Origin: Bradyrhizobium sp. SRS-191
GTDB lineage: Bacteria > Pseudomonadota > Alphaproteobacteria > Rhizobiales > Xanthobacteraceae
DNA: 64,000 bases
Reading direction: 5' to 3'
NCBI RefSeq assembly: GCF_024586915.1
Contig: NZ_JANBVS010000012.1
Location: 1-64,000, forward strand
Positions 17,329 through 26,472 of the stretch are shown here, piece after piece. The notes beneath the pieces are model-generated. The model was not told the origin of the DNA. It made no database searches and saw nothing but the letters and a program-made list of their open reading frames with translations. Each line of letters starts with the position of its first letter. Position 1 is the stretch's first letter. A program made the translations under genes and the position numbers.

Positions 17329-18594
17329 ATGCAGCACGTCAAGCACAAGACCGATTGCCGCCTGTGCGGCTCGACCTCGCTCGATCACGTGCTGCCGATC
17401 AGGCCTTCGGCGATCGGCGATGCGTTCGTGACCGCCGACCGGCTGAGCGAGACGCAGGATCTCTATCCGCTCGACTGCTATCTCTGCCTGTCCTGCGGCC
17501 ATCTGCAGAACCTCGACGTCGTCGATCCCGACATCCTGTTTCGCGACTACACCTATCGCAGCTCGGTCTCGCTCGGCCTCGTCGAGCACTTCAAGCGCTA
17601 TGCCCAGTCGGTCGTCTCGACGCTCGCGATCCCGAAAGGCAGCCTCGTCGCCGAGATGGGCAGCAATGACGGCTCGCTGCTGAAGGCGTTCAAGGCCGAG
17701 GGCATGCGGGTGCAGGGCGTCGACCCCGCGCGCGATATCGCTGCGACCGCCACCAGCGAAGGCGTTCCGACGATTCCGGACTTCTTCACCAGCGCGCTGG
17801 CGGAGAAGATCAAGGCCGACCAGGGCGAAGCCAAGCTGTTCTGCGCCAACAACGTGTTCGCGCATATCGACAACATGTCGGATGTCGTGAAGGGCATCCG
17901 GCTGCTGCTAGCCAACGACGGCGCCTTCGTGTTCGAGGTCTCCTACATCGTCGACATGATCGACAACATGGTGTTCGACACCATCTACCACGAGCACGTC
18001 TCGCACCACGCGCTGATCCCGCTCGAGACGTTCATGAACCGGCACGACATGACGCTGTTCCATGTCGAGCGGACCGGCACCAAGGGCGGATCGATCCGCG
18101 CCTTCGCGCAGCCGAAATCGACCGGACAGCGGCCGCGCTCGGCGGAGCTGTCGAAGCTGATCGCCGAAGAGGAGCGGCGCGGCGTCACCAAGCCGCAGAT
18201 CTACCGCGACTGGTTCGTCGCCATCGAAGACTGCAAGCGCCGGGTGCTCGCCACGCTCGACGAGGCCATCGCCGCCGGCAAGCTGGTCGCCGCCTACGGC
18301 GCCTCGACCACCACGACCACCCTGCTCTACCATTTCGAGCTGGAGAGCCGGGTCAAGTTCATCGTCGACGACAACCAGCTCAAGCAGGGCCGTTTCAGCC
18401 CGGGCGCCCATATCCCGGTGCTGCCCTCCAGCGAGCTTGCCACCCGCAAGCCCGACATCGTCGTGATTCTCGCCTGGATCTATGCCGAGCCGATCCTGAA
18501 GCGGAATCAGGCGTATCTCGATGCCGGCGGCCGCTTCCTGGTGCCGCTGCCGGAGCCCCGGATCGTCGATGCGTCGGGGTCGAAGACCATCTGA
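17329..18594 (+). CDS. Sugar C-methyltransferase (zinc-domain type)
   Basis: Starts at the ATG 17329 (MQHVKHKTDCRLCG), giving 421 residues; upstream in-frame codons lie inside the SDR gene. The N-terminal zinc motifs CRLC and CYLCLSCGHLQ are intact. The SAM loop is canonical (LVAEMGSNDGSLL), and the active-site block IYHEHVSHH is present. The C-terminal Rossmann domain reads AAYGASTTTTTLL and ILAWIYAEPILKRN. Such enzymes methylate carbon 3 or 5 of keto-sugars before reduction to branched deoxysugars. Together with the cupin and SDR it likely forms a small branched-sugar pathway. Compare the degenerate paralogue at 14779. Confidence 0.85.
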   Translation: MQHVKHKTDCRLCGSTSLDHVLPIRPSAIGDAFVTADRLSETQDLYPLDCYLCLSCGHLQNLDVVDPDILFRDYTYRSSVSLGLVEHFKRYAQSVVSTLAIPKGSLVAEMGSNDGSLLKAFKAEGMRVQGVDPARDIAATATSEGVPTIPDFFTSALAEKIKADQGEAKLFCANNVFAHIDNMSDVVKGIRLLLANDGAFVFEVSYIVDMIDNMVFDTIYHEHVSHHALIPLETFMNRHDMTLFHVERTGTKGGSIRAFAQPKSTGQRPRSAELSKLIAEEERRGVTKPQIYRDWFVAIEDCKRRVLATLDEAIAAGKLVAAYGASTTTTTLLYHFELESRVKFIVDDNQLKQGRFSPGAHIPVLPSSELATRKPDIVVILAWIYAEPILKRNQAYLDAGGRFLVPLPEPRIVDASGSKTI

Positions 18595-18744
18595 GCAGCC
18601 TGGCGCGGGGGCCTCGCCCAGGCAGGTTGACAGCCCTCGCGTAACATGATCCAGCAAGGGCCGTGGCCGTCCGCCCCCGCGCGGCGCGGATGATCATTTT
18701 CGAGTGAAAAGCCAGACACTTACGGCACTCGCGAGGTAGCAGGA

Positions 18745-19587
18745 ATGACCACCGTGACCGATGGACAGGTCGAACGGTTCGTGGTTGCGGATCAGCGTCG
18801 CGTCTCATGGGCGCGCTGCCGCGAGGACATCGCGCCGTTCATCACCCGTCACGTCACCTGGCGCGCGCTCGCGGCCGGCGACATCCGCTCGAAATACCGC
18901 CGCACCATGCTCGGACCATGGTGGATCACCGCCACGAACGCGATCACGGCGCTGATCATGGGCAGCGTGGCCGGCCGCTTCCTCGGCGCCGACATGAAAA
19001 CCTACCTGCCCCACTTCATGGTCAGCATGACCATCTGGGGCTTCATCTCGTCCTCGCTCAGCGAATCCTGCTACACGATGATCAATGCAGGCGGCATGAT
19101 CAAAGCCGTGGACATGCCGATTCTGATCCATGTGATGCGCATGGTTCAGCGCAACCTCATCATCTTCCTGCACAACATCGCGGTCATTCCGTTCATCTGG
19201 CTGGTCTATCCCTGGTCGGTGGGCTTCGGAATGGTGCTCGCCATCCTCGGCCTGATGATCGTCTACATCTTCGTCGTCAGCGCCTCGATGATCGTCTCCA
19301 TGATCTGCGTGCGCTATCGCGACGTGCCGCCGGTGATGGCCGCCGTGCTGCAGCTGCTGTTCTTCATCTCCCCGATCATCTGGGAGCCGTCGAGCATCCG
19401 CGGTGGCGAGTTCATCGTGACGCTCAATCCGATCGCCTACCTGCTGGCGGTCACGCGCGGCCCGCTGATGGGCGACGTTCCCGGCCTTGCGACCTGGGCC
19501 GGCGCCATCGGATCGGTCGCCGTCTTGACCGCCGCCATGATGTATATCTACACGCGCTATCGGTCGCGCGTCGTGTATTGGGCCTGA
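18745..19587 (+). CDS. Polysaccharide ABC exporter, permease (Wzm type)
   Basis: A 280-residue ABC-2 type permease. The N-terminal amphipathic region RHVTWRALAAGDIRSKYRRT, then LGPWWITATNAI, is characteristic of Wzm/KpsM/RfbA exporters. About six membrane segments follow. LLFFISPIIWEPSSI and LNPIAYLLAVTRGPL are conserved family blocks. It moves a lipid-linked polysaccharide across the inner membrane with the ATPase encoded 36 bases downstream. A GAGGT before the ATG supports the start. Confidence 0.9.
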   Translation: MTTVTDGQVERFVVADQRRVSWARCREDIAPFITRHVTWRALAAGDIRSKYRRTMLGPWWITATNAITALIMGSVAGRFLGADMKTYLPHFMVSMTIWGFISSSLSESCYTMINAGGMIKAVDMPILIHVMRMVQRNLIIFLHNIAVIPFIWLVYPWSVGFGMVLAILGLMIVYIFVVSASMIVSMICVRYRDVPPVMAAVLQLLFFISPIIWEPSSIRGGEFIVTLNPIAYLLAVTRGPLMGDVPGLATWAGAIGSVAVLTAAMMYIYTRYRSRVVYWA

Positions 19588-19623
19588 CGTTACGGCCTTC
19601 AGGGACTGCGGACCACCCTCATC

Positions 19624-20373
19624 ATGACTCTCATTGAAGCCAAGCAAATCGGCATCGAGTTTCCGGTCGCGCCGCCGAACGCGCGGTCGTTCCGGCATCT
19701 GGCCATCAAGGCGGCCTCGCGCGTCGGCGGCCGGGTCTCGAAGAGCGATGGCTCGTTCCAGTTCGTGCAGGCGCTCGACGACATCAGCTTCACATTGAAG
19801 CAAGGCGACCGGCTCGGCCTCGTCGGCCACAACGGCGCGGGCAAGACCACGCTGATCCGTGTGCTCGCCGGCATCTACGAACCGACGCGCGGCTCGTTGC
19901 GCGTGGTTGGCCGCAATGTGCCGATGTTCGACATCGGCCTCGGCATGGACGAAGAGGCGTCGGGGTACGAGAACATCCGCACCCGCGGCCTGATCCTGGG
20001 GCTCTCGCCCGAGGAGATCGAGCAGCGCGTGCCGGAAATTGCCGAATTCGCCGAGCTCGGCGACTATCTCGAGCTGCCGATCCGGACCTATTCCTCCGGC
20101 ATGCTGCTGCGCCTGGTATTCTCGATCGCGGCGTCGATCCATGGTGACATCATCCTGATGGACGAGTGGATCGCGGTTGGCGACGCGCAGTTCCGCAAGA
20201 AGACCCACGGCCGGCTGCAGGACATCACGAATCGCTCGGGAATCGTCGTGCTCGCCTCGCATGATCACGGCCTGCTGCGCGACACCTGCAATCTCGGGCT
20301 CTATCTCGACGGCGGCCGCGTGCGCGCGTTCGGCGCGCTGGGAGACGTTCTGAAGGAACTGCCCGCGGTTTGA
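19624..20373 (+). CDS. Polysaccharide ABC exporter, ATPase (short Wzt type)
   Basis: A 249-residue ATPase partner of the permease. Walker A is GHNGAGKTT (68-76), the signature-like region is YSSGMLLRLVFSIAA, and Walker B is ILMDEWIAVGDAQF, with the WIAVGD variant typical of O-antigen exporters. It ends soon after the H-loop (LASHDHGLLRD), so the C-terminal carbohydrate-binding domain found in long Wzt proteins is absent. That predicts export without recognition of a terminal sugar modification, as in KpsT-like systems. Confidence 0.9.
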   Translation: MTLIEAKQIGIEFPVAPPNARSFRHLAIKAASRVGGRVSKSDGSFQFVQALDDISFTLKQGDRLGLVGHNGAGKTTLIRVLAGIYEPTRGSLRVVGRNVPMFDIGLGMDEEASGYENIRTRGLILGLSPEEIEQRVPEIAEFAELGDYLELPIRTYSSGMLLRLVFSIAASIHGDIILMDEWIAVGDAQFRKKTHGRLQDITNRSGIVVLASHDHGLLRDTCNLGLYLDGGRVRAFGALGDVLKELPAV

Positions 20374-20414
20374 GCGGCAGGCTCGACAGCATGCGGCAGG
20401 AAGCGCGCTGAACC

Positions 20415-21482
20415 ATGACCACGACGATCGCCAGCGCCGCCTCCCCGACCGTGACCCTGGTCGTCCCCAACTTCAACCACGCCCACTACCTGCCGGAGTC
20501 GCTCGGCAGCATCGCCAATCAGACCCGCGCGCCGGACCGCGTCATCATCATCGACGATTGCTCGACCGATGACAGTATTGCGGTCATCGAACGCTTCCTG
20601 GCGGACAGGCCGAGCTGGCGGTTGATCCGCCACGAGACCAACCAGGGCGTCGTGCGCGGCCAGAACGAGGCGCTGGCCGGCACGGACACCGACTGGATCG
20701 GCTTTCTCGGCGCCGACGATGCGCTGCATCCGACCTATCTCGAAAAGGCGATGGCGCAGGCGACCCAGCATCCGGACGCCGGCCTCATCGTCGCCTGCTG
20801 CGAGATCATCGGCCCGAAGGGACCATCCGCGAAGCGGATGCTGCGACCGGTGATGCTGCCGGCTCCGGCATCGGCGATGCTGGCGCCGGCCGACATTCGC
20901 CAGGCGCTGCGCTTTGGCGACAATTATTTCTCCGGCACCACATCGCTCTATCGCCGCACGGCCTTGCAGGCGCTCGGCGGCTTCGACGTCAAGCTCGGCT
21001 CGTTCTCGGACGCATTTCTCGCGCGCCGGCTGGCCTTGACCTACGGCTGCTACTTCATCGCGGAGGCGCTGGGCTACTGGCGCATTCACGGCCAGAACTA
21101 CTCGACCGCTACGGCGACCGACCCCGCATCGCTCAACGCCAAGCTCGCCGATATCGGCGCGCTGATTGCGCAGAACAAGCTGTTTCCCGATGGCTATGAC
21201 GACATCTTCGCACGGCGCAATCGCTTCGGCGCAGCGCGGATGGTGCTGGGCGGCGAGAGCGCACCGTCCACCAAGGCTGCGCGCGTAACTGCGTTGCTCG
21301 ACGGCAACGCGTTCGATACGTACCTGCTGCGGCTGCTACTGAGCTCAGGCGCCAGCGGCCGCCTTGCCGCGCTGGCATGGATCACCTTGCGGACCCGGCC
21401 GATGTCGCTGACGCGCCTGCTCGCCCAGACCACAGCCCGACGGGCGATCTTGTCCGCCACGCCAGGCTATCGCGCGCCATGA
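20415..21482 (+). CDS. Glycosyltransferase family 2
   Basis: A 355-residue GT-A enzyme. TLVVPNFNHAHYLPESL, IIIDDCSTDDS and the acidic GADDALHPTYLEKAM block show the GT2 nucleotide-sugar and metal sites. The C-terminal ~120 residues are variable. No membrane segments, so it is probably a cytoplasmic inner-leaflet enzyme adding one sugar to the exported glycan. Its stop overlaps the next gene's start by four bases. Donor and acceptor are not predictable. Confidence 0.88.
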   Translation: MTTTIASAASPTVTLVVPNFNHAHYLPESLGSIANQTRAPDRVIIIDDCSTDDSIAVIERFLADRPSWRLIRHETNQGVVRGQNEALAGTDTDWIGFLGADDALHPTYLEKAMAQATQHPDAGLIVACCEIIGPKGPSAKRMLRPVMLPAPASAMLAPADIRQALRFGDNYFSGTTSLYRRTALQALGGFDVKLGSFSDAFLARRLALTYGCYFIAEALGYWRIHGQNYSTATATDPASLNAKLADIGALIAQNKLFPDGYDDIFARRNRFGAARMVLGGESAPSTKAARVTALLDGNAFDTYLLRLLLSSGASGRLAALAWITLRTRPMSLTRLLAQTTARRAILSATPGYRAP

Positions 21483-23590
21483 CGGCTCGTGCTCCCTTCG
21501 GCTCTCTGCGGCATCGCCTTGGCAAGCAGCAGCGGGCTCCTGCGCCGACCCCGGCCGCCCCAACCACGCAGCCACCGCGGCAGGCGACGCAAAGCCGCTG
21601 GTCGCCGCGGACGTGGCTGACGACATCGGCGTTTCGTCTCTACGCGTTCCTGAGCGCGCGGCGCCGGCAATTGCTGCCACTGACCACCCGCGCCGCAAAC
21701 CTGCTCGACAGCAGGCTCATCGTTGCGCCGGCCGGCGCCCGGCTGCTGCAATGGATGGACAAGCAGCTCGAACGCGGCACGTTCATCGGCACACTGCTGG
21801 CCCGGCTGACGTCGACGACGCTGGCCGCCGCGGCGCAGGTTCATCTCGCCGCCAGCCGCAAGCCGAGCGCCCTGCGCGCCGTGCGGCTCTTGAACCTGAT
21901 CTTCCGCAGCAACGTCCGCGCGCGGGCTGGTGTCGGTGCGCAGGCCTATTTCACCACCCTGGCGCTGTGCAGCGCCTATGACCGCATCGTCCGCGAGGTT
22001 CCGCAACCGGAGGCGATCGACAGCTTCGCGATCAATTTCGCAGTCGGCGTCGCCCACATGTATCGCGGCAATCTTGCAGTTGCGGCGCATTTCCTGACGG
22101 CCGCCGCGGCCTCGGGCGACGGCAACGCTTTGCGCAAGCTCGGCGCCGTCCATGCCCTGGCCGGCGATCACGTCCGTGCGGCCGCATGCTTCAAGGCTTC
22201 CGTCGAACGCGATCCGCGCTCGGTCATGGCGCACCAGAACTACGCCGGCGGCTACGATCCCTCGACCTACACGCCCAGCACATGGGAGCTGGAGAATGCC
22301 GGCGAGCTCCTGATCTACGACAACCTGATCCAGCTCGGCGAGAACTTCTATCACCAGGGCCGTTACGACGACACGTTCCGCAGCTACCAGGCGGCGCTTG
22401 ATCACCAGGATGCGCTGGCGCGCAAATGGTCGATTCCGCAGCCGCTGATCCAGCGCATTGCCGCCACCAGCCGGATCTTCGATCCTGCGCTTCCGGTCCG
22501 GCTGCTCGGCTATGAATGGGTGACTCTGATCGGCCATGTCGGCTTCATCGATTGCCACCTCCGCATGGCCGCGCTCGGTATGCTGCCGCGCGCCAACTAC
22601 GTGCTGCTCGCCCCGCCAGGCAAGGTGGTCAACCAGCCCTTCCTCAGGCTGTTCGATCCGCATGTCACGATCATCGAAGACCATGCCCTCGTCGATGATC
22701 TCATGCCCTATCAGCGCCTGGTCGGCGATCAGTTCATCGCGGTGCGCGGCACGGATGGCCTGGCTGAGCCGTGGGCCCACGCGGCGTCGCGGGCGCAGGT
22801 GGCCTGGGCCGAGCAGCAGCGCGGGCCGATCGTGACGGTTCCAGCAGAGCTGATGGACCAAGGCGCGGCCAGGCTGCGCGCCGCGGGCGTGACCGCCGGC
22901 TGGTTCGTCGCGATCCACATCCGCGAGGGCGGCTACCACGGCGACGGGCCCGGCACGACGCGCCAGCATCGCTCCGCCAATGTCGGCGACTACCTGGACG
23001 CGATTGCTGCCGTCACCGCGCGCGGCGGCGCCGTGGTCCGACTCGGCGACCGCAGCATGACGCCGCTGCGTGACATGGCCGGCGTCTTCGACTACGCGCA
23101 CAGCGACATCAAGTCGGCGGAGATGGATCTCTATCTTTGCGCCGCCGCCCGCCTGTTCGTTGGGACGACCTCGGGCCTGACCACCGCCGTGCAGGCGCTG
23201 GGAACACCGATGCTGCTGGTCAACTGTATCTCCAACGACAGCCAGTTCTGGCACGAGCGCACCGACTTCACGGTACGTCCGGTCTACGACCGACGTGCCC
23301 GGCGCTATCTGTCACTGCGCGAAACCTACCGTCAGCCGCTGCAGGCCCTGCTGATCGACACCGCCGTGCTGGCGCGTCACGGGCTCGAGATTCACGCCAA
23401 TACCGCTGACGACATCACGGCCGCCATTCGCTACAAGCTCGATTGCCTGGACGGAACCGGCCAGTCGTTGCGCAAGGGCGGCCCGCTGTTGGATCGCTAT
23501 CGCGCAGCGCTCAGCGACAATCCCTATAATTTCGGTGCTTCGCTACCCGTCCCGGCGTTCCTGAACCGACTGCCGGAATTGCTGGACTGA
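21479..23590 (+). CDS. Putative glycosyltransferase, TIGR04372 family (copy 3)
   Basis: Start placed at the ATG 21479, which overlaps the GT2 stop as ATGA; this gives 703 residues. The N-terminus is Pro/Thr-rich (residues 15-42), followed by a helical region with a TPR-like part (GNALRKLGAVHALAGDHVRA). The C-terminal half has GWFVAIHIREGGYHGDGPG, GGAVVRLGDRSMTP, RLFVGTTSGLTTAVQALG and TDFTVRPVYDRRA. It is a third full-length member and is coupled to a GT2 gene, strengthening the case that TIGR04372 proteins act in glycan assembly. Confidence 0.8.
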   Translation: MTARAPFGSLRHRLGKQQRAPAPTPAAPTTQPPRQATQSRWSPRTWLTTSAFRLYAFLSARRRQLLPLTTRAANLLDSRLIVAPAGARLLQWMDKQLERGTFIGTLLARLTSTTLAAAAQVHLAASRKPSALRAVRLLNLIFRSNVRARAGVGAQAYFTTLALCSAYDRIVREVPQPEAIDSFAINFAVGVAHMYRGNLAVAAHFLTAAAASGDGNALRKLGAVHALAGDHVRAAACFKASVERDPRSVMAHQNYAGGYDPSTYTPSTWELENAGELLIYDNLIQLGENFYHQGRYDDTFRSYQAALDHQDALARKWSIPQPLIQRIAATSRIFDPALPVRLLGYEWVTLIGHVGFIDCHLRMAALGMLPRANYVLLAPPGKVVNQPFLRLFDPHVTIIEDHALVDDLMPYQRLVGDQFIAVRGTDGLAEPWAHAASRAQVAWAEQQRGPIVTVPAELMDQGAARLRAAGVTAGWFVAIHIREGGYHGDGPGTTRQHRSANVGDYLDAIAAVTARGGAVVRLGDRSMTPLRDMAGVFDYAHSDIKSAEMDLYLCAAARLFVGTTSGLTTAVQALGTPMLLVNCISNDSQFWHERTDFTVRPVYDRRARRYLSLRETYRQPLQALLIDTAVLARHGLEIHANTADDITAAIRYKLDCLDGTGQSLRKGGPLLDRYRAALSDNPYNFGASLPVPAFLNRLPELLD

Positions 23591-23722
23591 GCAGGCAGGA
23601 ATTTCGTTCGTTCTGCGCCCACGCCCGCCTGGGCCGGTAGTTTCCCGGCGCCTCACAGATCCCATTAACCTTCGTGCAAGACGATCCGCCTGATAGGTAG
23701 GGTTCGCAGGATCGCGAATCAG

Positions 23723-23739
23723 GTCGATTCCGAATCGAC
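23723..23739. promoter_or_regulatory. Palindrome upstream of the metalloprotease gene, candidate operator
   Basis: Arms GTCGATTC and GAATCGAC are perfect inverted repeats around a single C, ending 46 bases before the ATG at 23786. Position and symmetry fit a repressor or activator site. No T-run follows, so a terminator is unlikely. Confidence 0.4.
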
Positions 23740-23785
23740 ATCGGCGATCCATGCTCCGTTGAGGCGACTAGCTGGGACTGAGACC

Positions 23786-26329
23786 ATGTCAGGGCAGTTA
23801 CAGGGCTCCACCACCTCAGACGCGCTCGACCTGGAAACCGGTTCGTCGTCGCTCCCTCCCATCGAGCTTCCCCAGGAAGCCGTCGAAGCCATCGTTGCAC
23901 AGGGCACTTTCGCCGGCATCAGCGCTGTCACGGCGGTCGGCTCGGCCGGATTGACGATCAATCTGCTGTGGGACACCGCAGCCATGAACGCGCCGGCCAG
24001 CTTCCGTGCCGGCATTCAGCAGGCTGCCGCGATCCTCACCTCGGCGATTTCGGATCACATCACCGTCAATCTCAAGATCGACTACAGCGGCACGGGCGGC
24101 GGCGCCGCCGCGGGTCCCGACGGCGGCCAGTGGATGAGCTATTCCAGCGTCCGCTCCGACCTGATCAACAACGCAAGCCCCGGCGATAGCACCTTCAACG
24201 CCCTGCCCTCGGGATCCAGCCTCCAGGGGCAAAACCTCGTCGCCGTTTGGAACACGCAGCTGAAGCTGTGGGGCGGCCTCGGCGCCAATGACTCGACCAC
24301 CGACGACGGCAGCGCGACCTTCGCCACCGACATCAATCCAAGCCTGCTGGTCGGCGTCGCGCTGCACGAGCTGACCCACGCCTTCGGCCGCGTTCCCTAC
24401 GGACCACAGCCCGACATCTTCGACTTCTACCGCTTCTCCAGCCCGGGCGTCCGCCTGATGACCGGGGGCGCGACCGCGTCGACGGCCTATTTCTCGCTCG
24501 ACGGCGGCTATACCAAGCTCGGCGACTACGGCCAGTCGTCGGATCCGAGCGACTTTCTGAACAGCGGCGTGCAGGGCGGCAACGACCCCTTCAACGAGTT
24601 TTACACCGGAAGCACGCTGCAGACGCTGACCACCGTCGACCTCAAGCAGATGGTCGCGCTCGGCTTTCATCTGGTCGGATCCTCGGGAACCATCATCCGG
24701 ACGAACGGCGATACGAGCCTGACGCTGGTTGGAAATTCATACTATCTGAACAGCGCTTCGAACGGCGTGGGACCGACGCTGAAATATGGAGGCTCAGTCT
24801 ATTACGCCGGCCAGTTCGGCAGCATCGCCCCGATCGGAGCCGTCAAGACGGGCTCAGGTTATGACGTCGCCTGGCAAATTGCAGGAACTAATCAGTTCAC
24901 GTTCTGGACCACGGATACGAACGGCAACTACACCTCCAACCTCTCAGGACTCGTTTCCGGAAACAGCCTCACCTCGGAATTGCTGGAATCGACCTTCGGG
25001 CAAGACTTCAATAACGACGGGACCATCGGGGTCACCGCATCGCTGGTGCACTCCAATGGCAACACGAGCCTGCTGCAGATTGCCAATGGCTACTATATGT
25101 ACGTCAACGGCTCCGGTCCTCAATTGAAGTATGGCGGAAGCCAGTACACGGTCGGCCAGTTCGGAACGATTTCGCCGATCGCGGCGATCCAGACTTCAAG
25201 CGGCTTCGATGTCGCGTGGAAGGACTCGGCGACGGGTCAGTTCACATTCTGGACGACCGACACCAACGGCAATTACAGCGGCAACATCGTAGGCCTAGTC
25301 TCAGGCAGCAGCTTCGCCACCGAATCGATGGAGGCGACCTTCGGCCAGGATTTCAACGGCGATGGCACCATCGGCGTGACCGCATCCCTGGTGCAGACGA
25401 ACGACAACACCAATCTGCTGCGTATCGCCGATACATACTACATGTACGTGAACGGCACCGGCCCGCAGCTGAAATACGGCGGTGCGCCGGTGACGGTCGG
25501 GCAGTTCGGAACGATTGCACCGATTGGCGCGATCAAGACGGCCAGCGGATTCGACGTCGCCTGGAAAATTCCGGGAACGAGCCAGTTTACGTTCTGGGCG
25601 ACGGACGCCGACGGCAACTACGGCTCGAACTTGAGCGGCCTCGTCGATGGCACGACGTCAACCGTGAAATCCTTCGAGACGATCTTCCATCAGGATCTCA
25701 ACGGAGATGGCGTCATCGGATTTCCGAGTTCGGTGAGCCCGGCGGTGGCCGCCGCCGTCGCGAGCCCGCCTTCCAGCGAGGCTGGCTCGAGCGGCAACAC
25801 GGTGATCGTGACGACGAGTTTCAGCGGCAATATCGCCGGTTTCGGCACTGCCGTCGGCCAGATCGACCTGAAAGGCGTCACCTTCGCATCGCTGCACACC
25901 CAGTTCGACGGCGCGAACGGGCTGCTGTCAGTGACCGATGGGACCAACAGCGCATCGCTGCACTTTGTCGGCCTGCCGGCGCAGGACAATTTTCACTTCG
26001 CAGATGACGGACAGGACGGAATCCTGATCTCCGGCGCGCCGACTTCGCTCGCCGGCCCGGCATCACAGCCGGTGTCGCTGCAAGGTCATGACGGCTTCCT
26101 GTTCGCCGCGCATTTCGGCCAGGTGAGCGTCGCCGACTTCACCCTCGGCACCGACAAGATCGTGTTCGACCATAGCATCTTCGCCGACCCGTCGGCCCTG
26201 CAGGCCGCGATCCACGACAATGCAGCTGGCAATGCCGTCATCGCCGATGCGGCGCAGGGCGCGATCACGATCCAGCATGTATCGACGGCCGAGCTGCTGT
26301 CGCATCTGTCGAGCTTCCACCTGGTCTGA
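23786..26329 (+). CDS. Large secreted-type metalloprotease with three internal repeats
   Basis: Start at ATG 23786 gives 847 residues; a TTG 27 bases upstream is possible but less likely. Residues ~50-297 form a zinc-protease domain with HELTH at 194-198 followed by AFGR, an HExxHxxGR site, then SDPSDFLN and LKQMVALGFHLV. Three ~115-residue repeats follow (302-416, 417-531, 532-646), each with LKYGG, VGQFG, FDVAWK, FTFW-TD-GNY and ending in an Asp-rich FNGDGTIG-like loop likely to bind calcium. The last ~200 residues are Gly/Ala/Asp-rich. There is no Sec signal, so type I secretion is likely (inference). No exporter genes are adjacent. Confidence 0.75.
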   Translation: MSGQLQGSTTSDALDLETGSSSLPPIELPQEAVEAIVAQGTFAGISAVTAVGSAGLTINLLWDTAAMNAPASFRAGIQQAAAILTSAISDHITVNLKIDYSGTGGGAAAGPDGGQWMSYSSVRSDLINNASPGDSTFNALPSGSSLQGQNLVAVWNTQLKLWGGLGANDSTTDDGSATFATDINPSLLVGVALHELTHAFGRVPYGPQPDIFDFYRFSSPGVRLMTGGATASTAYFSLDGGYTKLGDYGQSSDPSDFLNSGVQGGNDPFNEFYTGSTLQTLTTVDLKQMVALGFHLVGSSGTIIRTNGDTSLTLVGNSYYLNSASNGVGPTLKYGGSVYYAGQFGSIAPIGAVKTGSGYDVAWQIAGTNQFTFWTTDTNGNYTSNLSGLVSGNSLTSELLESTFGQDFNNDGTIGVTASLVHSNGNTSLLQIANGYYMYVNGSGPQLKYGGSQYTVGQFGTISPIAAIQTSSGFDVAWKDSATGQFTFWTTDTNGNYSGNIVGLVSGSSFATESMEATFGQDFNGDGTIGVTASLVQTNDNTNLLRIADTYYMYVNGTGPQLKYGGAPVTVGQFGTIAPIGAIKTASGFDVAWKIPGTSQFTFWATDADGNYGSNLSGLVDGTTSTVKSFETIFHQDLNGDGVIGFPSSVSPAVAAAVASPPSSEAGSSGNTVIVTTSFSGNIAGFGTAVGQIDLKGVTFASLHTQFDGANGLLSVTDGTNSASLHFVGLPAQDNFHFADDGQDGILISGAPTSLAGPASQPVSLQGHDGFLFAAHFGQVSVADFTLGTDKIVFDHSIFADPSALQAAIHDNAAGNAVIADAAQGAITIQHVSTAELLSHLSSFHLV
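24689..25723 (+). repeat. Three tandem coding repeats (~345 bp each) in the metalloprotease gene
   Basis: Units at about 24689-25033, 25034-25378 and 25379-25723 encode related 115-residue modules. Repeats 2 and 3 are closer to each other (shared YYMYVNG, GPQLKYGG) than to repeat 1. Each ends in an Asp/Asn-rich loop of the D-x-N-x-D-G type. Confidence 0.85.
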
Positions 26330-26472
26330 ATTGTCGGCTGCGGCCATTTGGTTGCAGAAGCGCCGGGGCCAAGGCCCGTCCCCGAGGTCGGGTGGGGCGG
26401 TGACGACGACACGACTCGCGCGGCGGCGGCTCTTGGCCTATACGGCGCCCTGACGCCCGAGACCGTGAATTC

